From: Strigops habroptila
Taxonomy: Eukaryota; Chordata; Aves; Psittaciformes; Psittacidae
Direction: 5' to 3'
DNA: 64,000 bases
Assembly: GCF_004027225.2 (NCBI RefSeq)
Contig: NC_044282.2
Coordinates: 74,968,287 to 75,032,286 of the forward strand
Numbering within the stretch: the first letter of the stretch is position 1; each line of letters begins with the position of its first letter. Shown piece after piece: positions 51,501 to 61,700 of this stretch. Made by a program: the position numbers and the translations under genes. Below the pieces are notes generated by a model. It saw nothing but the letters and a program-made list of their open reading frames with translations. It made no database searches and had not been told where the DNA came from.

Positions 51501-53588
51501 AGGGGGCTGGTCTCTGCTCCCAAGGAACAAGGGATGGGACAAGAGGAAACGGCCTCAAGCTGCCCCAGGGCAGGTTTAGATGGAGCTGAGGAACAATTCC
51601 TTCCCCAGAGGGTGCTCAGGCATTGGAACAGGCTGCCCAGGGCAGGGCTGGAGTCACCGTCCCTGCAAGTGTTCACACCCCGTGTAGCCGAGGCCTCAGT
51701 GCCATGGGTTAGTGGTGGCCTTGGCAGTGCTGGGAATGGTTGGACTGGATGAGCTTAAAGGTCTTTTCCAACCTGGCTGATTCCATGGTTCTATGACCCC
51801 CTCAACAGCCACACTATTTCAGCCATGAACCAACACCCTCACAGAACTCCAGCCAGTCATTCACGGCTGCATCAAGAGAACAAACCCCACAAGAGCCACC
51901 TCGTGAGCACTTCTTCCTTAACTGCATGCTAAGATAACAAAGGGGATGAAGTAACAATTTCTCAGGGACCTTTCCAACTGTACACATACAATTCTATGGA
52001 AGCACAAACTGTTTCTTTAAGCTACTTACACTGAGGACTTCTTTGTCGTGTTATCCTGATCCAAGACAAGAACAAGATTCTGCAACTGCTCAGAGAGTTT
52101 TTGCAACAGCTTTTCTTCTTCTTCTTTCCTCTGATTGTAACTCCCCACAGGCGCAGGCTCGTCAGCCTGAGAAAGAACAACACAACCAATTGCTCCAAGA
52201 AGCAAAGTTCCTCTGTAAAGTGAATCTTCCAGACATGTCTTACAAGCTTTCACCCTCCTGGGCTGCTCTCCCTCCCTGCTTAGTGACATCTTGCTTCCCC
52301 TTTTACTAAGTGTATAAAGGGGCCTCAGAGATCTCAGTCAGGGATTGTAAGGTGCTAGTCATTGCTCTTGTCCTGAGGCATCTAACCTCAGTGAAGGCTG
52401 ATGTTCTCTAAACGCTCTCCGTGATGAATTTTGGAGAAAAACTGACATTAACCATTGACAAATTCACCTCCATACTTACTTTTTTCAAGTCACGAAGCGC
52501 ATTTGTATTCTCATCCACCGATTTCTTCAGCTGCGTACATCTGCATTGAAAGCAAGGCAGAGAGAGAGTGTTTTCTTCAAATCCTTACTGAAACATGCCA
52601 GTTTACTCAGAACTTCACCCAGCTCCATGCACACACAGCTTGCAAATGCCAACACAAGCCCAAACATCACCTTAGATGACGACTATTACCTGTGATGTGC
52701 AAGTTCCCACTTAAAACTACCTCAGCCCTTGAGGAAGCAGCCAGCCTGTTGCTTCTGCCTGGAAAACAGACGAGTGAGACAGGGCTGGGAAGAGAGCTGT
52801 GTAATTAGAAGGAAAATGGAAAGGTGCGTGCAGGGAACCATCTGCTCCTTGTCCTCATGCAGAGGTGATGGGGAATAGGAGTGAATCACAGAATCCCAGC
52901 CTGGTTTGGGTTGGAAGGGCGCTTAAAGCTCATCCAGCTCCAACCCTCTGCCACGGGCAGGGACACCTTCCACTAGAGCAGGTTGCTCCAAGCCCCTGTG
53001 TCCAACCTGGCCTTGAACACTGCCAGGGATGGGGCAGCCACAGCTTCTCTGGGAAAAGTCTGTGCCAGCGCCTCAGCACCCTCACAGGGAAGAGCTTCTT
53101 CCTTATATCTAACCTGAATTCCCCTGTTTCAGTTTGAACCCATCACTCCTTGTCCTATCACTCCAGTCCCTGATGAAGGTCCCTCTCCAGCATCCTTGTA
53201 GCCCCCTTCAGACCCTGGAAGCTGCTCTGAATCTGCCAGGGCTTTGCCCAGGGCGGCCAGGAGACGGTTCTCTCCACCACACGGAGCCAAGCCACGCACC
53301 GCCGGCCGCGGAACGCTGCCATGGAGCGGGGGGAAGGCTGAGGCCGGGTCCCCGCAACCCCCGCCGGTCCCACCTCACCTCAGCGACAGGGCCTCCCGCT
53401 GCCCGGGGGCCGCGGCCGCGCACTCCTCCCGCAGCGCCTCCACCTGCAACACAGGAGCGGGGCGGTGAGCGGCGGCCAGGGCCCCGGCCGGGCCGTACCG
53501 TGCGGTCCCACCGCGGTACCTGCTCCCGCAGCTCCCGGCTCCGCCGCTGCACCCGCTGCAGCGGGCCCCGCGCCCGCCGCGCCGACAT
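36560..53588 (-). CDS. NPHP1: NPHP1, nephrocystin-1
   Basis: Twenty coding exons: 53520-53588, 53379-53443, 52480-52540, 52030-52166, 50993-51200, 50599-50700, 49807-49898, 49341-49383, 48488-48572, 47755-47849, 47194-47322, 45970-46044, 45123-45233, 44441-44523, 43801-43877, 42752-42851, 41825-41937, 39446-39519, 39132-39176 and 36560-36838. Phases agree throughout; about 680 aa. Nephrocystin-1 is a scaffold of the ciliary transition zone and cell junctions; its loss causes juvenile nephronophthisis in people. Exons 1-4 form an N-terminal coiled coil (start [16 protein letters not shown]), exon 5 an acidic Glu/Asp run, and exons 5-6 the SH3 domain (about 162-213, ADGWW and LVPRTYL). The conserved C-terminal nephrocystin homology domain includes [28 protein letters not shown] and YDFLGEV. 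Human is about 732 aa; the difference lies partly in the acidic linkers. Confidence 0.95.
37082..37800 (-). mobile_element. CR1 LINE 3' fragment (type B, long)
   Basis: AGAATCATGGAATCAGCCAG to the reversed segment containing GTTTCCAGCCACTCTTCC; in NPHP1 intron 19. Its left flank is shared with the CR1 at 21511. Confidence 0.9.
39936..40137 (-). mobile_element. CR1 LINE 3' fragment (type B) with internal deletion
   Basis: The 3' tail TCATAGAATCACAGCATC and the first 40 bases are joined directly to GAGACCAGCCCCCTCCTGGC; about 200 bases present in other type B copies are missing. In NPHP1 intron 17. Confidence 0.85.
40181..40211 (+). repeat. Tiny tandem duplication
   Basis: ATGGGCACATCCCAA followed by ATGGGGCACATCCCGA; two near-identical 15-16-base units. 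Confidence 0.6.
42327..42735 (-). mobile_element. CR1 LINE 3' fragment (type C) next to an NPHP1 splice donor
   Basis: CACAGAATCATAGAACAGTT at the left, through GCACCCTCACAATAAAGAAC, to AGCCTGTCCCTGTAC at the right. Its 5' edge lies within about 20 bases of the NPHP1 exon 16 donor at 42750-42751. Confidence 0.9.
43516..43655 (-). mobile_element. CR1 LINE 3' end (type C)
   Basis: AATCATAGAACCATAGAGTC to GTCCTGTCCAACCTGGCC; in NPHP1 intron 15. Confidence 0.85.
44259..44422. repeat. Long TA/CA microsatellite with a short GA run
   Basis: Imperfect ATATATACATATATATAC-type repeat for about 145 bases, then AGAGAGAGAG. It ends about 20 bases from the NPHP1 exon 14 splice donor. Confidence 0.9.
46301..46935 (+). 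other. Long open frame and CR1 3' scrap in NPHP1 intron 11
   Basis: A 199-codon plus-strand frame (46301-46900), without an ATG at its very start, runs antisense to NPHP1. Its last part enters a CR1-like 3' end at about 46878-46935 (TTGGAACTAAATGATCTCTA, then GTGATTCTCTATTCTG). Composition is low-information and I recognise no domain. It may be a degraded repeat body rather than a gene. Confidence 0.35.
47453..47471 (+). repeat. Short AGC triplet run
   Basis: TAGTAGCAGCAGCAGCAGC in NPHP1 intron 10, just left of the start of exon 11 as read on the plus strand. Confidence 0.6.
48700..48968 (+). mobile_element. CR1 LINE 3' end (type A)
   Basis: From AAGGGGAATGGCTTTAACCT to CCATTCCATGATTCCATG; in NPHP1 intron 8, antisense to the gene. 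Confidence 0.9.
51390..51797 (+). mobile_element. CR1 LINE 3' fragment (type B)
   Basis: From CAAGTGTGATGAGGAACGGC to CATGGTTCTATG; in NPHP1 intron 4. Confidence 0.9.
52885..53235 (-). mobile_element. CR1 LINE 3' fragment, type A tail with type C-like body
   Basis: AATCACAGAATCCCAGCCTG at the left; after CACCCTCACAGGGAAGAGC it changes to TTCTTCCTTATATCTAACCT and GTAGCCCCCTTCAGACC as in type C copies. It abuts the NPHP1 CpG island in intron 2. Confidence 0.9.
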
Positions 53589-53720
53589 GGCTGCCAGGCA
53601 ACGGGCGCGCAGCGGGGCCGTCACCTCCGGCCCGCGCGGCACGCCGGGAGTCGTAGGCGCTGAGGGGCGACCGCGGGACCGCGGGACGGAGCCGCCAGGC
53701 ACGGCCCGGGCGGTGCTCAT
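53240..53720. promoter_or_regulatory. CpG-rich promoter and first exons of NPHP1
   Basis: Dense CpG over NPHP1 exons 1-2 and about 130 bases upstream, bounded on both sides by CR1 copies (52885-53235 and 53720-54388), so the GC-rich core is only about 480 bases long. Confidence 0.7.
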
Positions 53721-54388
53721 GGAACAGGAGCGGGGCGCGCTGATTGATGGAGCTGAACATGAGCAGCTTGTGCCCAGGCAGCCAAGAAGCCACCAGCATC
53801 CTGGCCTGTCCCAGCACCAGTGTGGCAGCAGGGCCAGGGCAGTGACTGTCCCCCTGTGCTGGGCACTGGTGAGGCTGCACCTCAAATCCTGTGTCAGTTC
53901 TGGGCCCCTCACTGCAAGAGAGACATTGAGGTGCTGGAGCGGGGCCAGAGAAGGGCACCGGAGCTGGTGCAGGGCCTGGAGCACAAGTGTGATGAGGAAC
54001 GGCTGAGGGACCTGGGGGGGTTTAGTCTGGAGAAGAGAAGGCTCAGGGGGGACCTTCTCGCTCTCTGCAACTGCCTGACAGGAGGATGGAGCCAGGAGGG
54101 GGCTGGTCTCTGCTCCCAAGGAACAAGGGATGGGACAAGAGGAAACGGCCTCAAGCTGCCCCAGGGCAGGTTTAGATGGAGCTGAGGAACAATTCCTTCC
54201 CCAGAGGGTGCTCAGGCATTGGAACAGGCTGCCCAGGGCAGTGCCGGAGTCACCGTCCCTGCAAGTGTTCACACCCCGTGTAGCCGAGGCCTCAGTGCCA
54301 TGGGTTAGTGGTGGCCTTGGCAGTGCTGGGAACGGTTGTGACTGGATGAGCTTAAAGGTCTTTTCCAACCTGGTTGATTCTGTGATTC
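53720..54388 (+). mobile_element. CR1 LINE 3' fragment (type B, long) upstream of NPHP1
   Basis: From ATGGAACAGGAGCGGGGCGC to GTTGATTCTGTGATTCTG. It begins about 130 bases upstream of the NPHP1 start codon and points away from it. Confidence 0.9.
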
Positions 54389-55004
54389 TGACATACTGAC
54401 AGACACCCAGCCGGCAGCCACCCCACAGGCAAACTCTGTTCCTGCCCTCCCCAGAACAACCTATAAGGCTGTGGCGCATCGGTGCTGGACGACGCACATG
54501 CTTCTCACTCACTGATAACCATGCCCCCTGCCTCTACAAATTGGCATCAATAGGCAAAGGCATCAGCAGCTGGGCAGTGGTTTGGATTTTTTTCCCCATA
54601 ACTTTTAACTCTTTGTTCAGTACCACAGTTAAAGCCACCAGCCTGCACAGTGCGCTGTGAATCCTCCAGCGTAAAGCGGGAGCATCCCCTCCTCTGGGAC
54701 TCAAGGAAACGCTTCTGGAATTCATTAGCGATGGGAAGGAGGAATGCACTACAGCCTTGGGCAATTCCTTGCCCAAAGCACTAGAAGAAATACAGAGTCC
54801 AAAGCACAAGCAGCCTTCATTTAATTTGCTCATTCACCCTACCAACGCGCGCAGCCGACTGTCCCCGCAGGTTTTACTTCCCATTTGTACTTCCATAACG
54901 AGATCTGTCACTCAGTACCATTCCTCACTCGTCACAAGCGCCCGTGAGGAACGTTTTCAGGGAAACAAACACATCCAGGCACCCCACGTGGTGGTTTTCG
55001 GCAG
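54389..55004. other. Intergenic, NPHP1 promoter side to MTLN 3' side
   Basis: No exon recognised. It probably includes the MTLN 3' UTR; ATTAAA variants on the minus strand lie at 55005-55010 and 54820-54825 and could serve as its polyadenylation signal. Confidence 0.35.
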
Positions 55005-55229
55005 TTTAATGCCTCAGCAGCACCCCTTGGCGAGGGCAGAGCAGCAGACTCGGAGCAAGGCAAACACAGTGTCCTTTGAAACAGGGAAATGCCTTTGGCA
55101 GCGGCGTTCCTACATCCTCGGCAGCCTGAGGCATTCAGGATCTTGTCTTCCCAGGCCCCGGTATTCCGTGGATGCTGTCCTTTCCCAGCAGCGCTTCCAT
55201 GTGGTTTTCCCTCCGGCATCAGCGTGGGG

Positions 55230-55770
55230 TGAACCCGGTTCTCTCAAGCCGCATCCGCCGCGCCGAGGCTGCTGCGGAGACCCCCGGAGCGCCGCGCTGA
55301 CCTCCAGCCCCGCTCCAGAGCGCGGGGGGCGGCCGGGTCCGTGCTCCGGGGGCTCGGCGCGGCTCAGGCCGCCTCCAGCTGCTCCTGCGCGGCGGCGAGG
55401 CGGCGCTGCAGCCAGCGCTGGCGCCAGCGCAGGAAGCGGCGGCGGGCGCGCCCCGCCTGCCACCCCACCAGCACCCCGGCCGCGAACGCGGCCAGCAGCG
55501 CCCAGCGCACGGCCCGCGGCCGCAGCGCCTCCAGAGCCATCCCCGAGCCCGCTCCCGGCCCCGCACCGGCTCCGCCTCCCGCTTCCGCCGGGGCCGGGGC
55601 GGGCCCGTTAAAGGCGGCGGGGAGGGGGCGCACTGATTGCCGCGCCATGGCGGAGGCAGCCTCGCAGGTAGCGGGGGGACCGATGGGGTCCCTGGGAGGG
55701 TCGGGGGTGATGGGACCTCTCTAGCAGGAGGGGGATGCGGGAGCGCGGAGCTGCGGCATCCCCTGTACCG
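55230..55770. promoter_or_regulatory. Divergent CpG-rich promoter of MTLN and TPCN3
   Basis: Only 106 bases (55541-55646) separate the two start codons. The interval contains GC boxes (GGGGCGGGCC) and an ETS-like CTTCCGCC, and no TATA box. The CpG island covers all of MTLN and TPCN3 exon 1. Confidence 0.75.
55364..55540 (-). CDS. MTLN: MTLN, mitoregulin (mitochondrial microprotein)
   Basis: A single-exon 58-aa open frame. It has one hydrophobic span (VRWALLAAFAAGVLVGWQAG, residues 11-30) followed by a strongly basic stretch (RARRRFLRWRQRWLQRRLAA) and a short Gln/Glu tail. This matches mitoregulin (about 56 aa in human, formerly LINC00116/SMIM37), whose conserved core is the AFA-GVL-GWQA membrane segment, RRR-L-WR and LAA-Q. 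Mitoregulin sits in the mitochondrial inner membrane, binds cardiolipin and supports fatty-acid oxidation and respiratory supercomplexes. Its place beside NPHP1 on the same strand agrees with human 2q13. The start codon is 106 bases from that of divergent TPCN3. The protein is more arginine-rich than the human one, as expected in such GC-rich DNA. Confidence 0.92.
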   Translation of the reverse strand: MALEALRPRAVRWALLAAFAAGVLVGWQAGRARRRFLRWRQRWLQRRLAAAQEQLEAA

Positions 55771-58700
55771 CTTCTCGCCTCTATAGAGTGCCCTGGGGCG
55801 AGAAGCACCTCCCTTGAATACCGCTTCTTGCCTCTCTAGAGAGCCCCGGGGTGAAAACCATCTCCCTTGAATACCGCTTCTCGCCTCCACAGAGTGCCCG
55901 AGGCTGAAAAGCCTCTTTTGAACATTGCTCGGAGTTTACTTCAAGCACCAGCACCGACTGAGCTGTGTCTGTGTTTTCCTCCCTTTCCACAGGATCTGCT
56001 GCTGGCAGCAGCGTTTGTGTCCGATGCTCAGTACAACAGAAATATCCCGTTTAAGACCTCCCCGGAGGCGGTCAGGTAAGCAGCTCTGCATCCCACGAAC
56101 ACCCGTAGCATCACATTGGAGCAGGGCTCTGTGCTGGTGTGGCAGTGTGGTGTTGTGGGCACCCAAACTGGCATGGGGAGAACCAACGGCATCGGTGTCC
56201 AAAGAGCAATAGCCAAAAAAAGGCTGGACATTGGCTGCAGCAGCTGGGAGCTGAGGAGGTTGGGTGGCTGGATGCAAGAACTGGATTTAGGCTGAAATCA
56301 CAGAATCAACCAGGTTGGAAAAGACCTTCAAGATCATCAAGTCCAACCGTTGCCAGCACTGCCAAGGCCACCACTAACGCATGGCACTGAGGCCTCAGCT
56401 ACACGGGATGTGAACACTTGCAGGGACGGTGACTCCAGCCCTGCCCTGGGCAGCCTGTTCCAATGCCTGAGCACCCTCTGGGGAAGGAATTGTTCCTCAT
56501 CTCCATCTAAACCTGCCCTGGTGCAGCTTGAGGCCGTTTCCTCTTGTCCCATCCCTTGTTCCTTGGGAGCAGAGACCAGCCCCCTCCTGGCTCCATCCTC
56601 CTTTTAGGAGGTCAGATGGGGCTCAGAGCATCTGCATGTTGAGGATGGGAAAGGAAATAAGAACTTGTTTTTTTCTAGAGCAAACGGAATGTCTCAGGGC
56701 TGCAGCTGCAGCGAGTGCTCCGTGGGGATGGGGAGTTTGGGAAGCTGGGTCAGCCACCCCTGTGTGGGAGGGGGTGCTAGGTGTGAGTGCCAGGGGTTTG
56801 GTACAGTTGGCTCATGCAGAACAGCCCCATGCCAGGCAGTTGTGGTTGTTACCCCTTGGCTTGGCAGTGGGTGACACCAACCCACTGCACAGCAGAACTT
56901 CAGCCCATCAGGGGAGCACATGCCCCTTTGCTCAGGTGTGCTTCGAAAGGGTGGGAGCTGCTAGGGGCAGGAGTAATTAAAAGCTTCTGTTAATTGATGA
57001 TAGGTGAAATTGCCCAAGTCAGGAATGTCTTGCCTGTAACAGTGACTCTTTCCTTTTAGTTGCTGGTGAGAGGCTGAGCAGCTTCGAAGTGGTGACTTTT
57101 CCTTCAGGCTTGGACTGCTTTAGGCAAACTGTTGTTGTGTGTAAAACATAAGAGAAGGTGGCTGGAGCAGAGGGGAAAGGGGATACAACAGACTGGCAGC
57201 AAAGCAGTGAGGGAGCATTAATGGCTCCTGTAGCTCTCCCCAGAAAATCCTTCCCTTTTATGTAGTCCTTATGTCTGAGGCAGTGAAGTTTCTTGGGTAT
57301 CCTGGAATGCAGGTATGGTTCAGGATGTTTGTTACAGAGGATTTAGTGAGTTTGTGCTGTTGTGGCACTGTAATGTCTGTCTGCTGTGGAAGAACAGAGT
57401 GCGTGCATCATCTTCTCCGAGTATGCTTTGTAGAAATGATAGAAATGACCAGGTGTCTTGCTGGTGTCATTAAGGGTTTAATATCGTGTTCCCTGCCCTG
57501 TAGCCTTTATGCAGGTGGTTATTTGGCAGGTGAGATGACTCTGGCAATGCTGGCAGCTCTTTTCTTGGCAGAGCAACTTTATGCTCTGGAGATCTTCTTT
57601 GAGTCCCCCAGAGGAGACTGTGAAACCTCCTGGAGATCATTGCTGGTGTTCACTGGAGGTTTGGCTGCTGTAGGGGATGGAATACTGCTGGAGCTATGTA
57701 TAAAACCAGCTTACTGTGCAACTCCACACTTGTCTCTGGTGGCTTTTCTTATCTCCTTGCTTTTTAACCTGCAAAGAGAGGATATAAGATAACTAATTAG
57801 GCTTAGTTTGTGTGTCATGTGGATACCCGAGCCTGGCAGAAGTTTGCACTCAAACTAAGGAACAAGGTACAAAAAGGAAGCAGCTTTAACAAATCAGTGT
57901 GTTTGAGTCTTAAACTGAACTGAGGAATGTCTGTATTCCACCTGGTTGGCAAAAACTGTGCTGCTGTTACCCTTCTTCCTCTGTGACTGCCTGGGACAGC
58001 ATGTGCTGTTCTTCCAGGATGCGTTTGGTGAGCCCATGGCTATGTGCACTGAAGCCTGCCTTTACGGTGCCTCTTCCTTCCTTCTACAGGCTTTATTACC
58101 TCTATAACCACTGGATTATGCGAACAGCCACCTACTTCTTCATCTTCCTCAACCTGTCCCTTGCATTGTTTGAAGAACCTGCTGTGTATCCACTCCCCTT
58201 CCTGGTAAGTTCTCGGTGTAGAAGCAGCAATGCAATAGTACTGTGGTGCTTGGTAGAGCAAGCAAGGGTTTCTTGCTTGAAACTGGTTGTCAAAGGTGTG
58301 TCAAGAGATAATTGATGCTGGTGTTTCTGTTATCTTTAATCTACTGAAATGGGGACAGAAAAGGGCATAGGAGCTAGGCAGGGACTATGGGAGCCATTGT
58401 GGCTGTTAGGACTAGCTGACATGACTGCAAAGTCATGTATCTCGGAGCCTTCCACATGACCCAAGTCCGATCCTCATGTCTGAAAGCAGAAGTGAAGTGT
58501 TGCACTTAGCACTGACTTTTTATAGCCTTTATTTGTTGTGCTTGTGAGAGATGTGCTCCTTCAATCCTCAGCAAATACAAATTTACTGGATTAACCTGCT
58601 TGTGGCAGGGAATGTCATAAAACGAAGCCTGGAACTATTGCTCAGTGCCAGATACGCGAGACCGTGAAATGGCCAATAGCAAAACCCAGTGGAAAACTCT

Positions 58701-61700
58701 TCTACTGACTCTGCGTGTGGTTGCCTTTGCCTGTACCTCAGCTTCAACACCCCATCTATGCAAAGGGGACTAATGCTGCTCTTGGTTGTCCTGACTTGGC
58801 CCCATCTCTCCCTGCAGGTCACTTCCGTGGTCGAGGTGTTGTGCCTTCTGGTGTTCTTTGGCCGACTGACCCATTTTGCAAAGGTCACCCCTCGCAATGT
58901 GTTCTGGAAGGACACCAAGAACATCTGCATCATGGTTGCGATCCTGGTGAGTTAGGCCTAGGGGAGCCACCGAGGTTGAAGCAGACAATGTGGAGGTGAC
59001 TTCTCCCTCCTGTTGCTCTCCTGGTAACATTGGCCTGAGGTACAACCATCAGTTGGGCCTGTTCTCACAACTCTTTTGTATGTGCATCTGTGGTGTATCA
59101 GCTCACCCTGTTGTCTTCACCCTCTAGACACATTTCCAGCATTACTTCTGGGAATTTTCCCCCTTTCTTCCACAGTTATCCCTGACAGACTTGGCCATAT
59201 ATGGGATCCTCAGAATATACAACGTGAGGAGCATTCGATGGTCAAGAATCGTGAGGCCCATCTTCCTGATCAACTTTGCAGAGAGCCGCCAGGTAAGGAA
59301 GAGCTCTGGTGGGATGTGCCCCTGGTGCAGGGTCCTATTTTGAGACAGCCTTTCAGAGATCCAGGGGATTTAGTAAAAGAGGGTTTGTGCAGAAATGGCA
59401 GAATTTGGGGTTCCCGTGAGTGAAGGTTTCTCTCAGAGGTGGCCTGAAGCAATAATTTGTGATGGATGAAAGGGTGTGTTTGCACGGGTGCTGCTTGGGT
59501 GCTGTGCCAATTACCAGAAGGCTTCTCCCTGTACCTATGGGCTGGGTTATGGCCGTCCAGAGCCCTGAGTGTGCTTGGGGCTGGAATGCTTCTTGTACAG
59601 TCAGCACAGGGCTGTGCTTAGTCCAGCCTGGGTGGAGGAGCAGAGTTGGACACTGTCCTCGGGAGATGTGCACATGAGCAGCACCACAGACAAGAACTGC
59701 TTCTCCCTGGGTCAGGGGCCAGGTTACTTATTTCTGGAAGCCTCCTAGGCAAACAGCACAGTGTCAGGCTGTTCTTGCACACTGGGTGTCTAGTCCAGCG
59801 GGGGGTTTGGACTCTGATTCCTCTTGTCACAGGGATGTCCTCTTTGCCCTGCTGCCCAGGACTGTTCTGCTCCTGACTCACAAATCAATAAACTACTGTG
59901 GCTGGGAGGGTGCAGTTGAACTCTTGGGCTCATAAGTGTGTGTTTTGTGGCCTGGAGTGCTGGGCTTTTATCCCTGACCATTCCCCTGCAGTGAGAGCTG
60001 AGTTCCTGATGGCCTGTCTCAGGAGACAAGGTCTCTCCTTCTAGCATGTCTTCTGGGGCATGAGGAGGAAAGGCCTGGTGCTCTCATACAGCTCTTAGCA
60101 GAACAGAGCTGGCACACCTGGTATCTCTGTCCCACTTTGCCTGTCCCTGTGTAGGTGTTTGATCCAGATGGGATGGCGAGGGGATAAACAGGTACCACTT
60201 TGCCTCTAAACACTTCCCTTCTCCCTGCAGATCCGGAGAGCCTTCCGCAGCATCCGCAACACGCTGCCAGAGATCACCTACGTCTTCCTGCTATTCATGT
60301 TTAGCCTTCTCATGTTCTCCCTCATGGCCTTGAAGCTGTTTGGTGAGAGGTGAGAACTCTTCTTTTGCTCAGAGCTGGGTGGGAAGAACGTGTGTGATCC
60401 TTTCAGACAGGGGGAATCAGGCAGCTCCAACTAGTTGAATACAAGCCCTGCTGATATGTGCAGTTCCTGTGGTGGGACATGTGAGCTCTGTGCTGAACTC
60501 CAGCTTGTCCTTTTCCTCCCAGGAATCTCCAGACAGCAGAAGGCTTGCCATACTTCAGAAACTACCTAGAAATTGTGTTTGACCTCTATGTACTGGTGAC
60601 AACAGCGAACAGCCCGGATGTCATGTATGTATGCTGAGCTTGCAGTCTTGCTGCTGAGAGTGCTGCTGGCCTGCTCCTAGTGGCAGGATCTCTGCTTAGA
60701 ACAATACTATGTTTTGCTTCTGAAATACGTTGTTGTGCAACAGGGCTTTTACTTTTCCAGCCTGCAGGGGTTTCATGAATTCTCAGCCATCGGCTGTATA
60801 AATGGCTCTGAACCAGAACCTGAGGATAGGAGACTTTTTGGAAGGTGTCCCTGCCTTTAGAAAAGCCAATAACCAGCTTATGACTGAGACATTGCCTTAA
60901 TCTCTGCGCTTAGACTGAGCCATGCTAACAAAAGCACAGAGATTAAGCTTCCTTTTCTACATCCCTTCAGTCAGGGCTTGACAAAGTAGGAGGAAAACCC
61001 AGCAGAAGAAAACTGTTCTCTAACTGAACTAAGCACAGTTTTTAGCTTGGGTATTATCTGACAACTTTGATATCCAAAGCAGTGCTTAGAAATCCACCTG
61101 GAAGGCTGTTTTCTTGTGGCTTATTTCTGTGTTTGCCTAGCAAGGAGCAATCTCTCTCCTCTTCTCTAGGATGCCAGCATTTGACTTCAGCTCATGGTAT
61201 GCCCTGTTCTTCATTGCCTTTGTCATCGTCAACACTTACATCTTCATGTCTCTCTTCCTGGCTGTTGTGTACAACAACTACAAAAAGCACCTGAAGGTAA
61301 TGTTTGAGGGCTGAGCTGTGATCAGTGGCTGCCTGCTGTTCCATGTAACCTTGTAAGGAATTACCTGGCTTTCCCTTGGAAAGCTGCTGCTTCTGGGAAG
61401 TGTGGAGAAGGGGGTACAGCTGCTTGCCTTTGCTGATGCTCTGCAGATAACAAGCACAGGCCCACCTTTCATACCGTGGGGACTGCTGTGAGTTCTGCTT
61501 TGATCATTTAGCAATGAAATACTCTATGGTGCTGTGGACCCAAGAAGTTGCAACAGATAGGAAGCCCATGTCTCTGCATTATTGCTGTTAGAGGCTTAGT
61601 CCTAGCTCAGAAGTTCTGTCTCTGTGCAGAAGGCTGTTTTTGGTTTGTTATAAGCACACAACACCCTTTTTCTGCCACTGCATGTGCTCTTAAAGGAAAT

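Noticed and set aside
53134-54006. 290-codon plus-strand open frame
   Set aside because: Runs through CR1 sequence and the antisense of NPHP1 exons in a CpG island; GC-rich DNA has few stops. No independent gene evidence.
54757-55611. 284-codon plus-strand open frame
   Set aside because: Antisense to MTLN in the CpG island; proline/arginine-rich, as expected of GC-rich shadow frames.
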